DNA from: Diploscapter coronatus
Taxonomy: Eukaryota; Nematoda; Chromadorea; Rhabditida; Rhabditidae
Direction of reading: 5' to 3'
Length of the DNA stretch: 64,000 nucleotides
NCBI GenBank assembly: GCA_964036155.1
Contig: OZ038423.1
Location: 27,109,249-27,173,248 of the forward strand
How positions within the stretch are numbered: the stretch's first letter is position 1; every line of letters begins with the position of its first letter. Shown piece by piece: positions 13,161 through 28,100 of this stretch. Position numbers and translations under genes: made by a program. The notes below the pieces were generated by a model. That model had not been told where the DNA came from and ran no database searches. It saw only the letters and a program-made list of their open reading frames with translations.

Positions 13161-16100
13161 ATGCGCCGCCCTTGGGACTGGCTGTGGTCGATGTTCGCGT
13201 GGTTTGTCGTTTCTTCATGGTTTTTAATTTTCTCCGATGCGAAGCGCCTACCCGAAATCTACTGGAACTCCACAAATCCACTGTTAGTTTTGGTTTTTTA
13301 TTTTTAAAAATCATTATTTAAAACAAAAAATAGAATTTCCTAAGAACGCGCGATTAGGATTCTAAAGTTGGGCTTTCTAGAAGTTTTCTTGAAAATGGGC
13401 GTTTTTGAATCTTTGGTATGGATTTCCCGAAGGTAGACGGGCTTTGACAGCTTTTGAATTTTCTTTGTCAAAAATAGTTACTTTAACAGGTTTAAAATGG
13501 AGTTTCTGCAGATTAGTATAGTTTTACTGGACTCCACCCAAATTAGGGACTATAATTTTATGCAGGAATATTGATAGGCTTCCAATTTTGCTATTCATAT
13601 TCTGAAAAGACGGCTCTTTTAGGCTTCATTTTCATTTCTTTCGCTCTCTTTCTTTGCTCTGAGCGCAATTTCTTTGCGAAGTGGTCGAGATACTTGACAG
13701 CGAGGATGATACTCGTAGTGAGGTTTAGAGAAAGGAGATAGGAGTAGGATGAATGAAATAGGAAAAGATGGTTTTATACTAGGATAATTTTGAAATTTTA
13801 CAGAAAAAATGAGTGGTCGTTTTGCTTGGGAAATATTAGAAGAGATTTTGGATTGCGTAGGTTTCAAGTAGGCTAAATATGGTCTGGTTCATAGCAGTCT
13901 TGATACTTTTTCTCCATTAGTATACTATCTTATCAAACGCCTAAAGCTTGACATTAACTTATTTGGTCGAGTTGAAACCAACTTCAAAAAATAAGTATTA
14001 AACTTTCTCGAATTTCGTTTCCAATTTGGCTAATATGAAAGTGTAAAATAGGCAAAAATTTCAAATGATCCTCAAAAATAGCAGGATTTTATGCGGTATT
14101 TTTATGAAATTAAAACAATCCTTATTTTCTCCTAATGAACCCCAAAATAGCCACATTTTATCTGTATTTATCCTCCACTTATCCTCTGTAATCTCAATCC
14201 TTTGATATCCTTTCGGAAGTGGGACTTGTACCGTCGAGAATATAGGAAAAACGGAAAGGGAGCGGCTCTTATTAACTATCTTTTGTCCTCTAAAGATCAA
14301 ATACTATTTCTCTTTTCGCCATCTTTTGCTCTCCTAAAATGCAATAATATTTCCCTCTGATCTTTATTAAACAAATAATCACCCTCGGTCATGCTTCCCG
14401 TTCTAGCTACTTTTTGATGTTTCATCCTTCCATATTTGGACTATTTTCGTGTCAGAACCCCCTCCAAATCGTACCAGCTGACTAAAACCCGAATCAAACA
14501 AGAACAGTAGGAACCATGCCGGAATAGGGCCTTTGATGGTGCCGAAATATAGGAATACAGAATGACTTATGGTGTAGAGCATGGGAAAAAGAAAATTTAT
14601 CCAGAACTATTCCTTGCGAAGTAGCCTTTTCCATAGGTGAGAATGGGGAAGAAAATTTGATAGGCTGCATAAATCGCTCAAAATTGAACACTTTTGATGA
14701 CGACTATTTCGAGAGTCATCTTAATTTTTAATATAAAAATTTAGATAACTTTCAAAGTAGTTGAAAAAATTCCAGGATTTCTTGAATTTCGATACAAATT
14801 CTCGGTCTCTTGTTATCGGAAAAAGTCAAAATTTACTGATTTTCCTCCAACTTCTCAAAAATCACTAGATAATCAACCTCTATCACTTTGTTTTGTGGTT
14901 ATTGTTGTCTGCGTCGCGGACTCTTTTATCTCTGCCTCTGTAAATTTTCTACACTATTTGCCATTTTCTCTTTCCCCCGTTTCTCGCCCTTCCCTAAACA
15001 TGAAATATGGCCGGCAGAGTAAGGCCGCAGGCGCAGATTTATCCTATTTTACAAGGCGAAAACACACAGTTCCGATCGAAACTTTATTATCTGTAGGGAT
15101 TTTCGAAGTTTACAAGTGAAAAATAACGTTATTTTTAAAATTATTTTGTACTGGATTTACTGTGTAAAGTCGAAAATAACGTTAGTTTTAACTTCTTGTA
15201 AGAAACTCGAGATTATCCACTATTTTTGTGCTTGAAGGTTTGAGAAGGAGATGGTCAGTTTTACAGTGAAATCTGAAACTTGGGAAAACATTTGCAGAGA
15301 AAAATCGATTTTGCGAGATTTCCGACGTAAGTTTGCAGATATCTTTGGGCCGAATGCGCGAATTTCGCGGGACACTCGAATTGACACTTTCGGTGCAAAA
15401 CGAATCGGAAAAAAGCTCGGAAATCTGAAAACTTGATCGTCCGATTTTTTGATCGGGTAAATTTTGACAGCTCGAAAAAGGCCGGTTCCGGTCAACAAGA
15501 CTTGTTTCTTGAAAAAAAAATGGAAAATAATCGGATTTTTGATAAAAAATGAATTGTCTAGTCTAAAATGGTATTTTTCTTGATATGGCGAGATTTTGAC
15601 ACTTTTATGGAGCTTCGCGTTTTGATTGACAAAGATGGAATATCTCCTCGGATAGCTTATTTATGCTAATTCGGCCTTCCAGACCCAGATGTTCTTGACT
15701 TTTTCATAAGCAAGAAAATATGGAAAATGCAGAGAGGGGAAGAAGAAAAGACAGATTTTCCGAGGCTCATTTCCTATTATGAGAGGCTTTGACGGGAGAG
15801 GGATAGGATTGAAAAATTGAAATTTCAGAATACATTTCAAAAATGATTGAAATTCTTTGAAGGTTCCATAGAATTCGGTTATTATTCCAGGTTTCCGTTA
15901 TAAAAATAAAAAAGCATTTTTGGTTTAGTCAATTTGTTACATGATTTTTGAAGTTGATATGAAAAATGCATATATTTCAAAATTCCCTAAAATTTGATGG
16001 TTTCGTAAGCTTCACTGATTTTGACATTACAGTTGAAGCTTGATAAAACTCCAAAAATATTCAAACTATCTGATCTTTCATAATTTGGAAGAATTCCCTA

Positions 16101-19100
16101 TTGGCTAAGATTTTTCTCTAAATCACATGATAAAGTATAGGGGTGAGAACCGTATTTTATACTCCACACCGCTTTTAAAAAAAAACCTTCTGAACAGTCA
16201 GGCAATTTTGTAAGGTAGTTCTCAGGTTTAGCCTGTTCTTTCTTCCTAACAGCTGTACATTTTGGTGTTTCGTCCATTTTTCCCTACAAATAGATCATGC
16301 CCCCCTCTCCCTAAACGCGCCTAATTAGAATGTGTGAGCGAAAGCTTCCTGTCTCTAACCATTCGTCTTTCTCTTTTCCCCACTAATACCCGTACTATTT
16401 CTCCGGGCTTCTGTATCTCTAGCCTTTGGGTTCTCTTTGAAATACCCAATTGTTAGGGTACACTGGGGGTCAAATTTGGTAGGGGGTGAAGTTTGGGATT
16501 TTTCGCAAATTAAAAAAGGAGAAAATTCAAAATTATTCGAAAATTTTTTGCAAAAATCTTTTTTATAATTTGTAGATCAAAAGTATTGCTCAAAACTTTC
16601 ATAATTTCATTTAAATTGAAATTGAAATCGTTTAGAAACCGGACTTTTTCTTAATGAAAATCTTGATTTTGACATGCTAATTTTGACGAATCTATCCGAA
16701 CGGAAAGAAATTTTCTGACAGGGCAAAAATGAGATAAGGATCTATAAAATCTGCAGAATTCATCGCGTATCTGAAGAAAATATGAACCAACTGACTTAGA
16801 AATGGATGAGCAAAGTAAACAAGTAGTGACAGACACTTGCTCTTGGAATAAATTATTCTGGGCTGTTTTGCTCTTTCTATACTTTAGCATAAAACGAGAT
16901 ATTTCGATTTTGGTGACAGGCAGCTTGTGTGCCTTGTCCTAAATCACTTATTGTCAGAAACTCAGAGATTTGGCGATAACATCAAATATGCTAATTTTCT
17001 GTTGAGGAAGATATGAAACTTGGATTTGTAGGTTTCAAAATTAGGGTATTTTCAGTTCATAAAAACTTTGCTAGATATTCAACGTCATTTATACAAAATA
17101 AATGACAAAAAACGTAATATTCCTGGGAAATTAGCATATGAATGATTCTTTTTATCCGGATTTTCTAAATCTTTTCCTTATCCGAACCCACTTATTCTTT
17201 ATCCGAAAGCCGGAAAATCCGCCCTCGATTACATCATTTTATGATCCTTCCCAGATGTTTTTCCCAGTCTTTGATATCCGAGATTTCGCCCAGAAATGAC
17301 TCTATTTGACCGGGGCAAGGCAGTTATAAACTTGGGTCGTAAATATGACTTGTAATCGCAGTAAAATGATCTATCGGCTAGTGCTTTGTTATAGGGGATT
17401 TCACATACCTCTTACTTTTGAATAATATTTTTCTAGATTCTCTGGACTCGCTTATAAAGTTATTACTATTTCTCTGAAATATTGTTTCTGATATTCTTAT
17501 TTCTCTCGAATTTTCGTTATATTTCTGATTTTCGATATCCTTCGTTCTCTAGAAAATAGTTTTATTTCCTGATATCTGCTCGCTCTGAAAATTCTGCACT
17601 ATTTCCCCCGTCATATTCATCACTCTGTCTGTCATCTTTGCCATATTGTAATCGTGTTCAACATGTGTCATCGAGCACGACAAAGAAATCAGTGCAAAAT
17701 AAGCGCCTGCTTTCTGATTCTCTGGACTTTCCTATCTCTATCATTATCTCTAGAACTATTTTCTTATCTTCTTTCCAAAGATATTTTTTGCAAAGTAAAA
17801 ATCCTAGGAATTCACTAATTATCCTAACAGATGAAATATAATCGTGCCGCAAAATTGCAAATTAAAAATTAGGGAGGTGCCTTGGAAACGATGAAATGCA
17901 AATTCGAATTACTAGGTGGCGAGATTTATTGGGAATACAGGAAATAGAAAGAAGAAAAGAAAGGCAAAGATTTCTGAAATTCTAGATCCCTTTGGCATTT
18001 CGGATAAATGGGGATTTTCTTAAGCTCCCTTAATTAGGGACAGAGCTTTAGAGATGGGTAGATTAGAACAAATTGAGATGTGTTGCGTCAGATATTAATT
18101 AACTGGGCAATTAAATTGAAATAATTAGGGCAACTAGTTGTACAGTCGGTAATAAGTAAACATTTTCTAAAAATAACCGAACTTTCCAGTTATTTATAAT
18201 TCCTTTGGACTTTATAGCTCTGAAAGCCAAGCAATTTTGAGATTAGGCTAACGACTGTAACGCTAAATGACAACTAAAGAAAATCGCAATAAAACCGCGC
18301 TGCAAAATTGCGGATTTGTCGAAATCTGCAATTAGGGCACGCTCTTTTTCATATGAGTCGTTTGTTTTCATATCAATGGGGATCGGTTCAAGTTTTACGA
18401 CTTGGGTTTAGAGGACATTCGGGTAAAAACGATGTGCGGTTTTCCTTATTCCTAACTCTTTCCAACGAGATTTACCGAGCTTACGGCTAGGCGCGGGACG
18501 AAATATTGGAAAATGAAACCACGCTTGATTAGTTCAATCATAATTGCTATAGCGCAATGGCTACCTATAGAGAAAAGAAAAAGAAATAGTACGATTAAGT
18601 GAGAGAGAAAAGATATGCAAACGTTCTCCAACTATTGTGTGCTTGAGTGAACAATTATAGGAAGATTTGTTAGGCAAGGGATACTCACCTATTTTGACCG
18701 AATAAATCATAACAAACAATGGGGGACAAGATTTTGATATGATAAAGGATAGGTAAGAAAAACCGTCTGATATAATTTTCATCGGCTTTTTTGTCTTGAT
18801 TTGTTAAACACATTTTACTAAATTAAAGAACAATTATTAAGCCCCGCCCCTTTTTTATACTTTTAAAAATTCTTTATTTGTCTAAAATAAACAGTATTTT
18901 GATCTTGTGAAAATTCCTAGTCTCCCAGAACCACGTAACTTTTTCTCTGATGGTCACTTTAGAATGGAGTTAGAGATAATGGTTTTAGAGAGAATTTAAG
19001 AAAAACGAAATTCGATCTATCTTTACATTGCGCATAGTACTATGTGATTATTGCGTGTACGAAATCGAGACTCCTGTCTTCTTTTTCTCCTCTGGAAATT

Positions 19101-22100
19101 CAATACTATTTCTCTTTCTCTACTTCTTTTCTTCTAAAATTTCCGTACTATTGCTCATTTTCTGATTCTTTAGATCTCTAAGAATTCAGTGCTATTTCTT
19201 AGCGATGAAATTTGCCTCTAAGTAAATGGACAACAGCGTTTTGAAATGTTATCCACTGGACTTGGAGCTTCTGAATTTCCTGTCTTTCTTCCTCTAACTC
19301 TTGATTTTTCATACTATTTCTCCTTCTAACTCTTTAGACTCTCGAACTTTCAAATACTATTTCATCAGCTTGTCTTACATGTGTTGTAATCATGACATTG
19401 AAATACAAATGACAGGGCTCAAAATATAGAGAGAAGAAGAAGAAGGAAACTGACTAACCTCAAAACCGCCAGTGATAAATCTTGATCAGCAGATAAAAAT
19501 TTAAAGTTGGGCGGGAAAAGATTAAAAATGGATTCTTGAACAATAGACTGGTATCGAGTAAAAAATGTAAAAACGATATCTTTACCCAAAATTGAAAACT
19601 TATCAAATTTTCTGAGAACCAATGTTTTGATCCCAAATCTTCTAATCCGTAAACACTCGAAGTTACCCCCCAGAACTAGAATACAGTATCACATTACTCG
19701 GGGCAAAGTTGCTTCTCCTTTCAAAGAATAAGTAATTAATCTTCGTTTGGCCTCCCTATATGTCCAGCCCCTGTAAGATTGCATCTCTAGGCATGAGCAG
19801 GGAAAATAATACTTGAAAATAAGAGGACCAGAGAAGATAAATGGAAAATATAAAGATTTGTAGAGAGAAAAGAAAAAATACATCTGCCGATATCTGAGCT
19901 AAAGATAATCCATCAATACGGTACGGAGAATTTGCGTTTTTTTCTAGGTTTCAAAAATTGGGTAAAGAACACATTTTTGCACAAACAGTACATCTATTCC
20001 TGGTACAGTAGACAGATTAGAAAAAAAAAACTGCTTAAAAGTAGCAAAATGGATCATTTTCAATTGAAACATGCTAAATCCACTAGGTATCTATAATTCG
20101 ATAATCTTTATTTTATGCTAATTTTCCATTTTTGCATAATTGATCGCTTTGTTTAACTCCAAAATGAGAGCAACTCATTTGTTATGGTTGGCACAAAGAG
20201 AGGAGAAAATAGAACGGTTACCCTAATTGGGGTCGGCCTTGAATGGTAAACTAGAAAAGGGGAATCCAAATAATGATGGATGAGCAAGTTTTGAAAGTGT
20301 TCTAGTAAATTCAACAATTTGGAGAATATGTTTCTGAAAGAAAAGAGATTTTAAACTTGCAAATAGACTTTGATCCCGTCATATAATATGCAGTTGTTTT
20401 ATAAAATAACGAACATGTTTAAAAATTTGGCTATATCTGATTTTTCAAAAATTTTGATACCATGAAAATCTTGTCTAAAAATATCAAGCTAAAAATTTCT
20501 CTAGTTTTTGTAGGCTTCAAAATCTATTGAAATTGATAAAGAAATCTAAATCATCCAATTTTTCTGCATGTTTTGTATTGATCAAGTTTGAAATTTTAAA
20601 ATTAGCCTTCGGGCATGTTCAGCGCTTTGAAGCGTAAAGAATTTTGGCCACTTTCTTTCGCTTCTGACCAGAAATTTGTCAAACTTCCTTCTTTAATTCT
20701 CCCCAAGCTTTTCCCTACAGTAAAGCGCATAAAAGACCTCTAGGCTGGTCTAGTTTCCCATCCAACTTTCAGGTAATTTTCCTCGAAATTTCACGCTTCG
20801 GTCGCTTTCCAAGTTAAGGAAAAATTTCGCAAAGTTTAAAAAACTTACCGGTTAAAGTGGAGAAATGGGGATTTTTCTTTGAAGCTCTATTTTTTATGAA
20901 AAAGGATATTGGATAAAAGGGTCACTCCCGGCGGATTGTTTTTGCCTGAGATTTCACCACTTACAATGAGATTTTTGAAGGCAGATTTTACTTTAATGGA
21001 ATGTAATGTAATGGATACCTTTCAGAAGAAAAAACGGATGAGATCTGTTTCAATTAAGAGAAAATAGCTGGGGAAGTTTGGAGAAATAGTTAATTTGAAA
21101 CTTTTGCCATTATAAAATCAAAAATTCGAATAACTTTAAAACAATGATAAATTTATTGATTTTATAAAATATTAGTTTATTGACCAATATATAATATTTA
21201 CAAAAAAAATCACCTGATAAGTTTTAAAAATCCATAAATTCAGATATAATGTTTTTAAAGTTCGATATCTTAATCTTGTAAAATACAAATACCAAACACG
21301 TTTTCCAAGTCATAAAACTACCGCAATTAAGAACCTTTTGACACATCTTTGTTATTTTCGCACCTGGATGAAAGAAATTTGCTACAAAGGGCGATTAATT
21401 TACCTTTTATGGGCATTTATTTCTTAAATGTCGATACAGGTACACCTGTATATCCCAAATCTGCCTCAAATCCCCTAGATCAAAGAAAATCCGTCTTTAT
21501 ACTTCCGTATTTGACCAAAAGTGCCGCTCCCTTAGAAATACCTTGATTAAGTGGGCCAAGACAATAAAAGAAAATACTGAAATTTGAAACTTTCTGACTT
21601 TATTTTGGGGTAATTAGAAAGAAAATTAGAATAGCGCCTATAATTTAGAGAAATTTGAGGCTGATTGCGTAATAATTTGGAAAAATGATCTTTTGGGGTG
21701 TAATTTGAAAATATTTATTGGCCTCCCACATTATTTTTGAAATCGCGAATATTTTCCGAAAAACGCTAATTAGCAACCGGTTACGGTAAATGACATAATT
21801 TTTCTGACTCTTTTACTTCTCCTATTTGAAGTACTATTTTTTCAACTTTGACTTTTTACCCGTTCGTAATAACTTTCATATATATCGTTCAGTCATTAGT
21901 ATCGCTTACTCTGCGTCTCTAACGGCTTTAATACAGTTAAATATAGGAAAATAACAGAGTTCCTGGTTGGCTGACTAGCTTTTGGTCGTTAAATCGTAAA
22001 GAATAAATCCGGGGATAAGCGGTATACTTTATGGGGGGTTTTGAAAATAACTGCAGGTTACTTTTTTTTGCAAAAAATTATAGAAAAATGTTGAAGGATA

Positions 22101-25100
22101 TTTTTGGCAAAACGATTTTGTTACCTTATCAAAAATTATCCAGCTCGAGAAATCATATCTCTGAAAATAGGTCAAACTTAGACCCATTTTGAAACTTATG
22201 CCAAAATTTATCACGAATGTTTTCTTTCTATAAAACAAGGCTACTTTTGACTCTAAAAGTGTTCAAAACTTCTTTGGAGGAAAAAATCTTCATCTTTCGG
22301 AGATTATCTCGTTTCCTATCTTTGATTAAAAAGTTATCTCTAAGTGTACTCGGTTTATGTGCAAATATCATTAGCGATGTAGTCGTTTGTTTATACTCTC
22401 TCCAAGATGGTCTGTTTATGCAAAGAAGCGTGTGGCACAAATGTTCTCGAGAGGAAGGAAGGGCACTGACTGTAAGAGAAACAGTAGAACTGTAAGCGAA
22501 TAGAATAACTTGAGATTTGAGAGGGGTTATTAGTCTGAAGAAAATTTGAGAGGTTCAGGTTAGGAGGGTAAAGTCTATAATGTGATAGCCAAAAATGTAC
22601 ATTATTTGAGGCTCAGGAGACATTATTATGCTAGGCTAGGATAAGATTTCGGATTTTTTTGTTTTCACAATGTGGGGTGGGATAGAAAGACTATCTCGAA
22701 ATAGCTTTGCTATCTTTTTTTTATTTCTAATTTTTCGCCTAAACTATGCACACTAAATTGAAACCCTCAAGATCTTCTAATTTTATGATTTTCTGAAATC
22801 TAGCGCGTTTTCCTTTATGTCGTTACTCAAAAGATAGAAAAATATCTCCCTGTCAGAAAGGCGCGGTAAAGGGGTTCGCTGGCGTACGCGTTTAGAGCGG
22901 CTAGGTCGGTACCGTTTGATGATAAACGTACTCTATACAACCGCAAATCCACTATATCCATCTTCCGTATATGGGAGATATAGCGACCTTGTCATTTAGA
23001 ACACTTTCCAATACCTATATCCCCTCTATCACTTTACTATGAAAAGGGACTCGTGTAGGTAACAATAGGTAAAGGATTTTCACGGATTTGAGATTAAAAG
23101 TGGGATTACATGTTGAGGGACATGACTACTTATTGAAAATTGGAGGATAGATTACAAAAAAGTTTATTTAAAAATGAAAGAATTGATTCGACAGATTTTT
23201 CTATATTTCGTAAAACTACCAAAAAAAACTCTTTTGCGATGGATAAGTCTCAAGAAAACTTCATTTCCGCTATACTCTCCACATTTTTTGATACGCTTGA
23301 ACAGATTCTTTTAAAAATTCAACAAGATCAGGATTACGGTAGCTTTATCAAAACCTTGCTTCTTTAATTTAGAAAATCCAGGTCTTCCCTATTTCCCCTC
23401 TACTCATCAGAACGAAATTACAAGGTTTCCTGGAAGCCTCAGGCTAATGCTTTGTCTTTGATTAAGCGCTTTGTGCAATGCACGGAATAATTGTCAGTTT
23501 ATACACCGTAAATCACGTGCAATTATGCGTTCATTCAGAATAAACGACGATCAGGAAAACATAATTTTGGATTTTAGAAGAAATATTAGAATTTTCAGGA
23601 AAAAATTCGCGATGAAAAGCTTTTCGGCAGAAAATATTATATTACTGTAGAAAGTGCAAAGTTTTGAAAAGAACAACTATCTTTGGGCGCCAAAATGCTT
23701 TTCTTAAAGAAATGAATCCCATCAATTTCGAATTGTCATTGTACGCGTTTTTGTGTCTTTCGCATTGCACAATACGCTTAGCTGGCGTCTCGCATTTGTC
23801 GTCCGAAATTGGTAATTAGACGACAAAATGGCGCATGACCGTTGGTGGACAAGATGAATTTGAGTGACACGTTTTGGGCATTTGGATAAATTGGGAAATT
23901 AAAGGGGAAAATAGCAATATTTTCTTGAATTTTTAAAGCTATTTTTAATGAAAATTTAAAAAATGAAAAATGTGTTGGCATAAGTTTAAAAATATCCCTA
24001 AAGCTGCGTGCTATGACAATTGTCTCAATATTTGCGCGTCATGTAAATATATCAATCAAAATATCATTTACCTTGAACTGTCTACGGAATCTTTATAATC
24101 CCGACCGGAAATTGACATGGAAATTGCTTGTAACCACAAGGTTATCCCGACAATTACGGTATTATCAGAGGTGTGTGGGGTCATAAACTTTTCTATAGAA
24201 TTCTAGTTAGTTCGACTATGTTTCGAAGAATCGACAATCTATTCAAAAGAAAAAAAAAACTTCCAAATTTAGTATTCTGAGTTAACGAGCTAGCAAAAAT
24301 TTCAAAAATTTCTTGAATCAAAATTTATAAGAGTTATTTTCGGTTAAAAATCCGATTTTTCCCAACTTACTCAACCTCCCACTGTTTTGGCGCAATATCA
24401 CAATATAATATCCGAATTTATTTACCTATCTACCACTTCAAACCTTTCACCGCCCTTATATGGAGCGGAATTTATTGTTACGCACACCCTTTGTTATTGA
24501 ACTCCTGTGGCGCAAGAATTGAAGTAGATGCGCGGTGTTTACAACCGTTCTCTGAGCTATCGGCGTTGCTTTTATTCTAACTTACTAAGTAGGAGTGGCA
24601 AGGTTAAGTGTGCATCGAGAGTTGGGGAATGTTTTGACTCTCGTCAAATTGATTTGGCAAAGTGGTTAGAAATTTAGGTAAATAAGGGATGGACTAGAAA
24701 GAGTTGGAGTAAAAAATTATACCAGTCATTTTCTTAGGCGTATTACTTATCATAGGACAAAAGTTGGAGAATTCCTTTTGACCATTTGGTCTACAATATC
24801 CAAATTTCCTTCTTCGACCATCTGCTGCCCGGTGGCATACGATATTCGATAAGAAGTTGGGTAACAAATGACTCTGGACTAGGTAAAGAATAGGGAACAA
24901 CGGCTCAAATTACTTATCCCTTTTCTAGGAGAGATTGTATATCCGCGATAAACCAAGATAAGAGCTAAGAAATCTGTTGAATACCGGACATATCTAATTA
25001 GGCAAACACCTGTTGTCTAAACTCTCTCGGGAAACAATGCTATTTCTTCCTAATTACGAAAAAATGACTTATCAAATTTCAAGTAGAGTAAAAATAATTA

Positions 25101-28100
25101 GAGATTTTTTATTTTTCTGATCAATCCTTTAAGGTATTGAATAGGTAAATTTCTATGGATTTATGTTTTCTTGAAACATACTCTAAAAATTGTGTTGGTT
25201 TGGACTTTAGTGTTTCACTAGTGGAGATTTTAATATCTCTACAAAATATGAAATTTCGCTCTTTGAAGCATAGGAGAGGAACGTTTTGATAGAAACTAGA
25301 CATTTTAGACATGAGAAGGAGAATAAAAGAAGAACGATGTAAAAGAGTTTGAGATTTAGCACTCAGAAAGGTGACTACTATTTCAACAAGGGGAAGAATG
25401 GAAAATGAACAATTTTCGATAGAACAACGGGAAAACGCAATATTTCCATGTGTGTAAAGTAGTAGAGAAGTTGAACCGAAGTGAAAATTGTGAGAGGGGC
25501 TAGGTTTAAAAAATTTAGAAATTTAATTATTATTTTCCAAAACTGATAATGACTCAACTTCATTGGATGAAAATTTACTTTAAAAAAGTTACAGTAAGTC
25601 CTTGTTATACTTCATTTTGTTTATGGCTCGATTTTGAAGTGCTTTATCCCAATCCCAAAATAAGTAATTTTTCATCATTTCCTACCACTCGGCAATTCTC
25701 ACATTTTTCAATGCAAAGATTATGCAAATTTCTGCCCATGCTTATGAGGCCCTCTTCTAATAAAATAATGAGAGAAAACGAGCATTGTTCAAAACAGGAA
25801 GGGGAAATAGTACGAGAAATTTAGAGGGAAAAGAAAAGAAGAAAGAAGTAATGAAATTTCCCCGATTAGACCCTAAAATTATGCCTACCAGCCTTGCGTT
25901 CTCAAGTACTCACTCGTTAGATACGACTAATTAATCAACAATTAAGGAGCTCTAAGCGGGGCTTTGTCAACGAAAATAATGGCTTTGATAGGTTGCAATT
26001 TTAGGGCGAATTACGCGGAAAAACTTGACATAGTTGTCTGATTCAGTCTTGAGATTATTCAAATATTTTCAACAAATTTTAATTTCTTGAATTTTTTATG
26101 TCATTTGTTTCAAGTTCAGCTTATGCTTACCAAAGATTTTCCACTTGTTAGCGTATCACTCGTAACTTATTTTTGCCAGTTTAATAACGAGTCTAAACAA
26201 CAGGCTCTTCAGAACAACATGAGTTGATAATTTACGATTGACATCTTTTCTCCTGAAACTAAACCTATCTTTCTATGCTAAAACATAGCCCCTGAAAACA
26301 GGCCGGAGTAATTTATTTCTGTTTTGACAAAATATTTCTTCCGTGTTAAAACATAGGTCCTCAAACAGGCTGGACTATAAATCTTCTTTGACAAACGGAA
26401 TCAAAGAAATACAATAGTCGTAAACGTGAATTATTGCGTGCGGGCAAATGTGAGTAGAGTCCAGAGACGGAGTATCTTTTAACATTGTATCCTAAATTTT
26501 GGGGCTAGACATGCAGAAGGCGGTTAAATCAAGGAAATTTCATGTAAGGATGGCGAGATCATTAGAAATTGAGAATATGACTGGACGGTATTGTATTTTT
26601 GGAAATATATAAAGAAGAGCTACATGAAAAATGAAAGGAAAAAAAATTAAATAAAACATTTCAAAAATAGAAATTTTAAAAATCAAATTTTAATTTTCGA
26701 ATTTTCAGAGTCGAACGGTACGCGGCGATCGGCGACACTTTGGACATAATTTGTCCGTTTTACGATCAAAACACCCCGTCCGAAGAGACGGAACAATCGA
26801 TTATTTATCGGGTAAGGTTATTCTTATTTTTTTACTTTAAGGATTTTTAAAACTTCAAATTTTAGTGTTTTCCTCGAGAAATTTTTATCATTAGTTTTAA
26901 ATAATAAAATTTATTTTCAAAACTCCCCGAAACTTACCTAGTCTTTCTTATTTTCAGGTAACCGAGAACGAGTATGAGCTATGTCAGAAGCACTCTTCCG
27001 CGAAGGAACTCGGCAGATGCGTGGCACCGTATCGAATGGACAAACTGAAGGTCTCCTTCCGGCTGATGAATCCAAACCCGTCTGGATTAGACTATAAGCC
27101 TGGCGTCACTTACTACTTCATTTGTGAGTTTTTTTTATTTCTGAAAAGAAACAAACCCTCGTTTCTTTCTAGAAATTTTGGATAATTTTTTGGAGCACCG
27201 AAAACTAAACTTTCCTCGAAAGCCCAAGATTTTTAAATGAGTTTGAAACCTATTCTGAATGTCTTAGAATATTCTATTTGAAATTGCAAGTGATGTCGTT
27301 TAACAAACTATCAAATATAAATTTAACAAAATTTCAGCGACATCAACCGGCTCGAAATCTGGCCTGGAAAACGAGTCGGGCGGACTGTGCGCGAGTCACA
27401 ATCTCAAGATGGTCATTCACGTCACAGAGAAGAATGGTGATATTGGTGAGATTTATTTTAACAAGTTTCAAAAATCTAAAGATGAAATTTTCCAGGCCAC
27501 ATCCACCGACATCACCACGGCAAGAAGCCCACCACCACCCCAGAAACGGCTTCTCGGGAGGAAAATCGCCCGAAGGCCTGGCCGAAAAACGACCCGCTCT
27601 GGGGAGAGTTCTATCAGAAGGTCAGGATTTTTCATTTCTTAAAAAATCAAGTTTAATTCCTCATATTTTTCGAAATAGAGAATTATAAGTTTCAAAAATC
27701 CTACAAAAAATGTACATCTTCATGAACTTGATCTAGTTGAAAATTAGAAGATAAATAAAAACTAAGAATTAAACTATTTATAAAAAAAAAATGATTATTT
27801 TTTTTGCAGATAGTGGTTCCGGCCGAGAACAACCCCCGCCCGAAGTACGAGCACAATCGAGCGGAGCGAGTGACTTTAGACTCCGGAGACAGCAAGGACC
27901 TCTATGAATCGATTCCAATAGCCGAGGACAGGATAGACTTCCAGATACATGAAATTGGCGAAGGTGACATTTTTTGCCTTTGAAACAAAATCGACCTTTT
28001 TTTCATTTTGAAGATAAAAAGAATTTTTTGAAAAACCTTTATTTTTGATTTAAAAAAACGAAAAGCATTTTTAAAGAAAAAATCATTGAAATTTGATTAA

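Noticed and set aside
15119..15137. Palindrome AAAAATAACGTTATTTTT
   Set aside because: Short and AT-rich; expected by chance in this composition.
15220..15498. Open frames on both strands in ephrin intron 1
   Set aside because: No family motif, no convincing splice pattern and no start context; likely chance.
23140..23367. 75-codon + strand frame inside the ephrin intron
   Set aside because: Compositionally like other AT-rich frames here, with no recognisable domain and no splice support.
1361..26708. Search by eye for tRNA genes and known worm microRNAs
   Set aside because: No tRNA B-box with a matching A-box and no recognised mature microRNA sequence was found; absence is not proven by eye.
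27278..27688. 136-codon + strand open frame
   Set aside because: It is a shifted reading of ephrin exons 4 and 5 across an intron; the true frame gives ephrin sequence on both sides.
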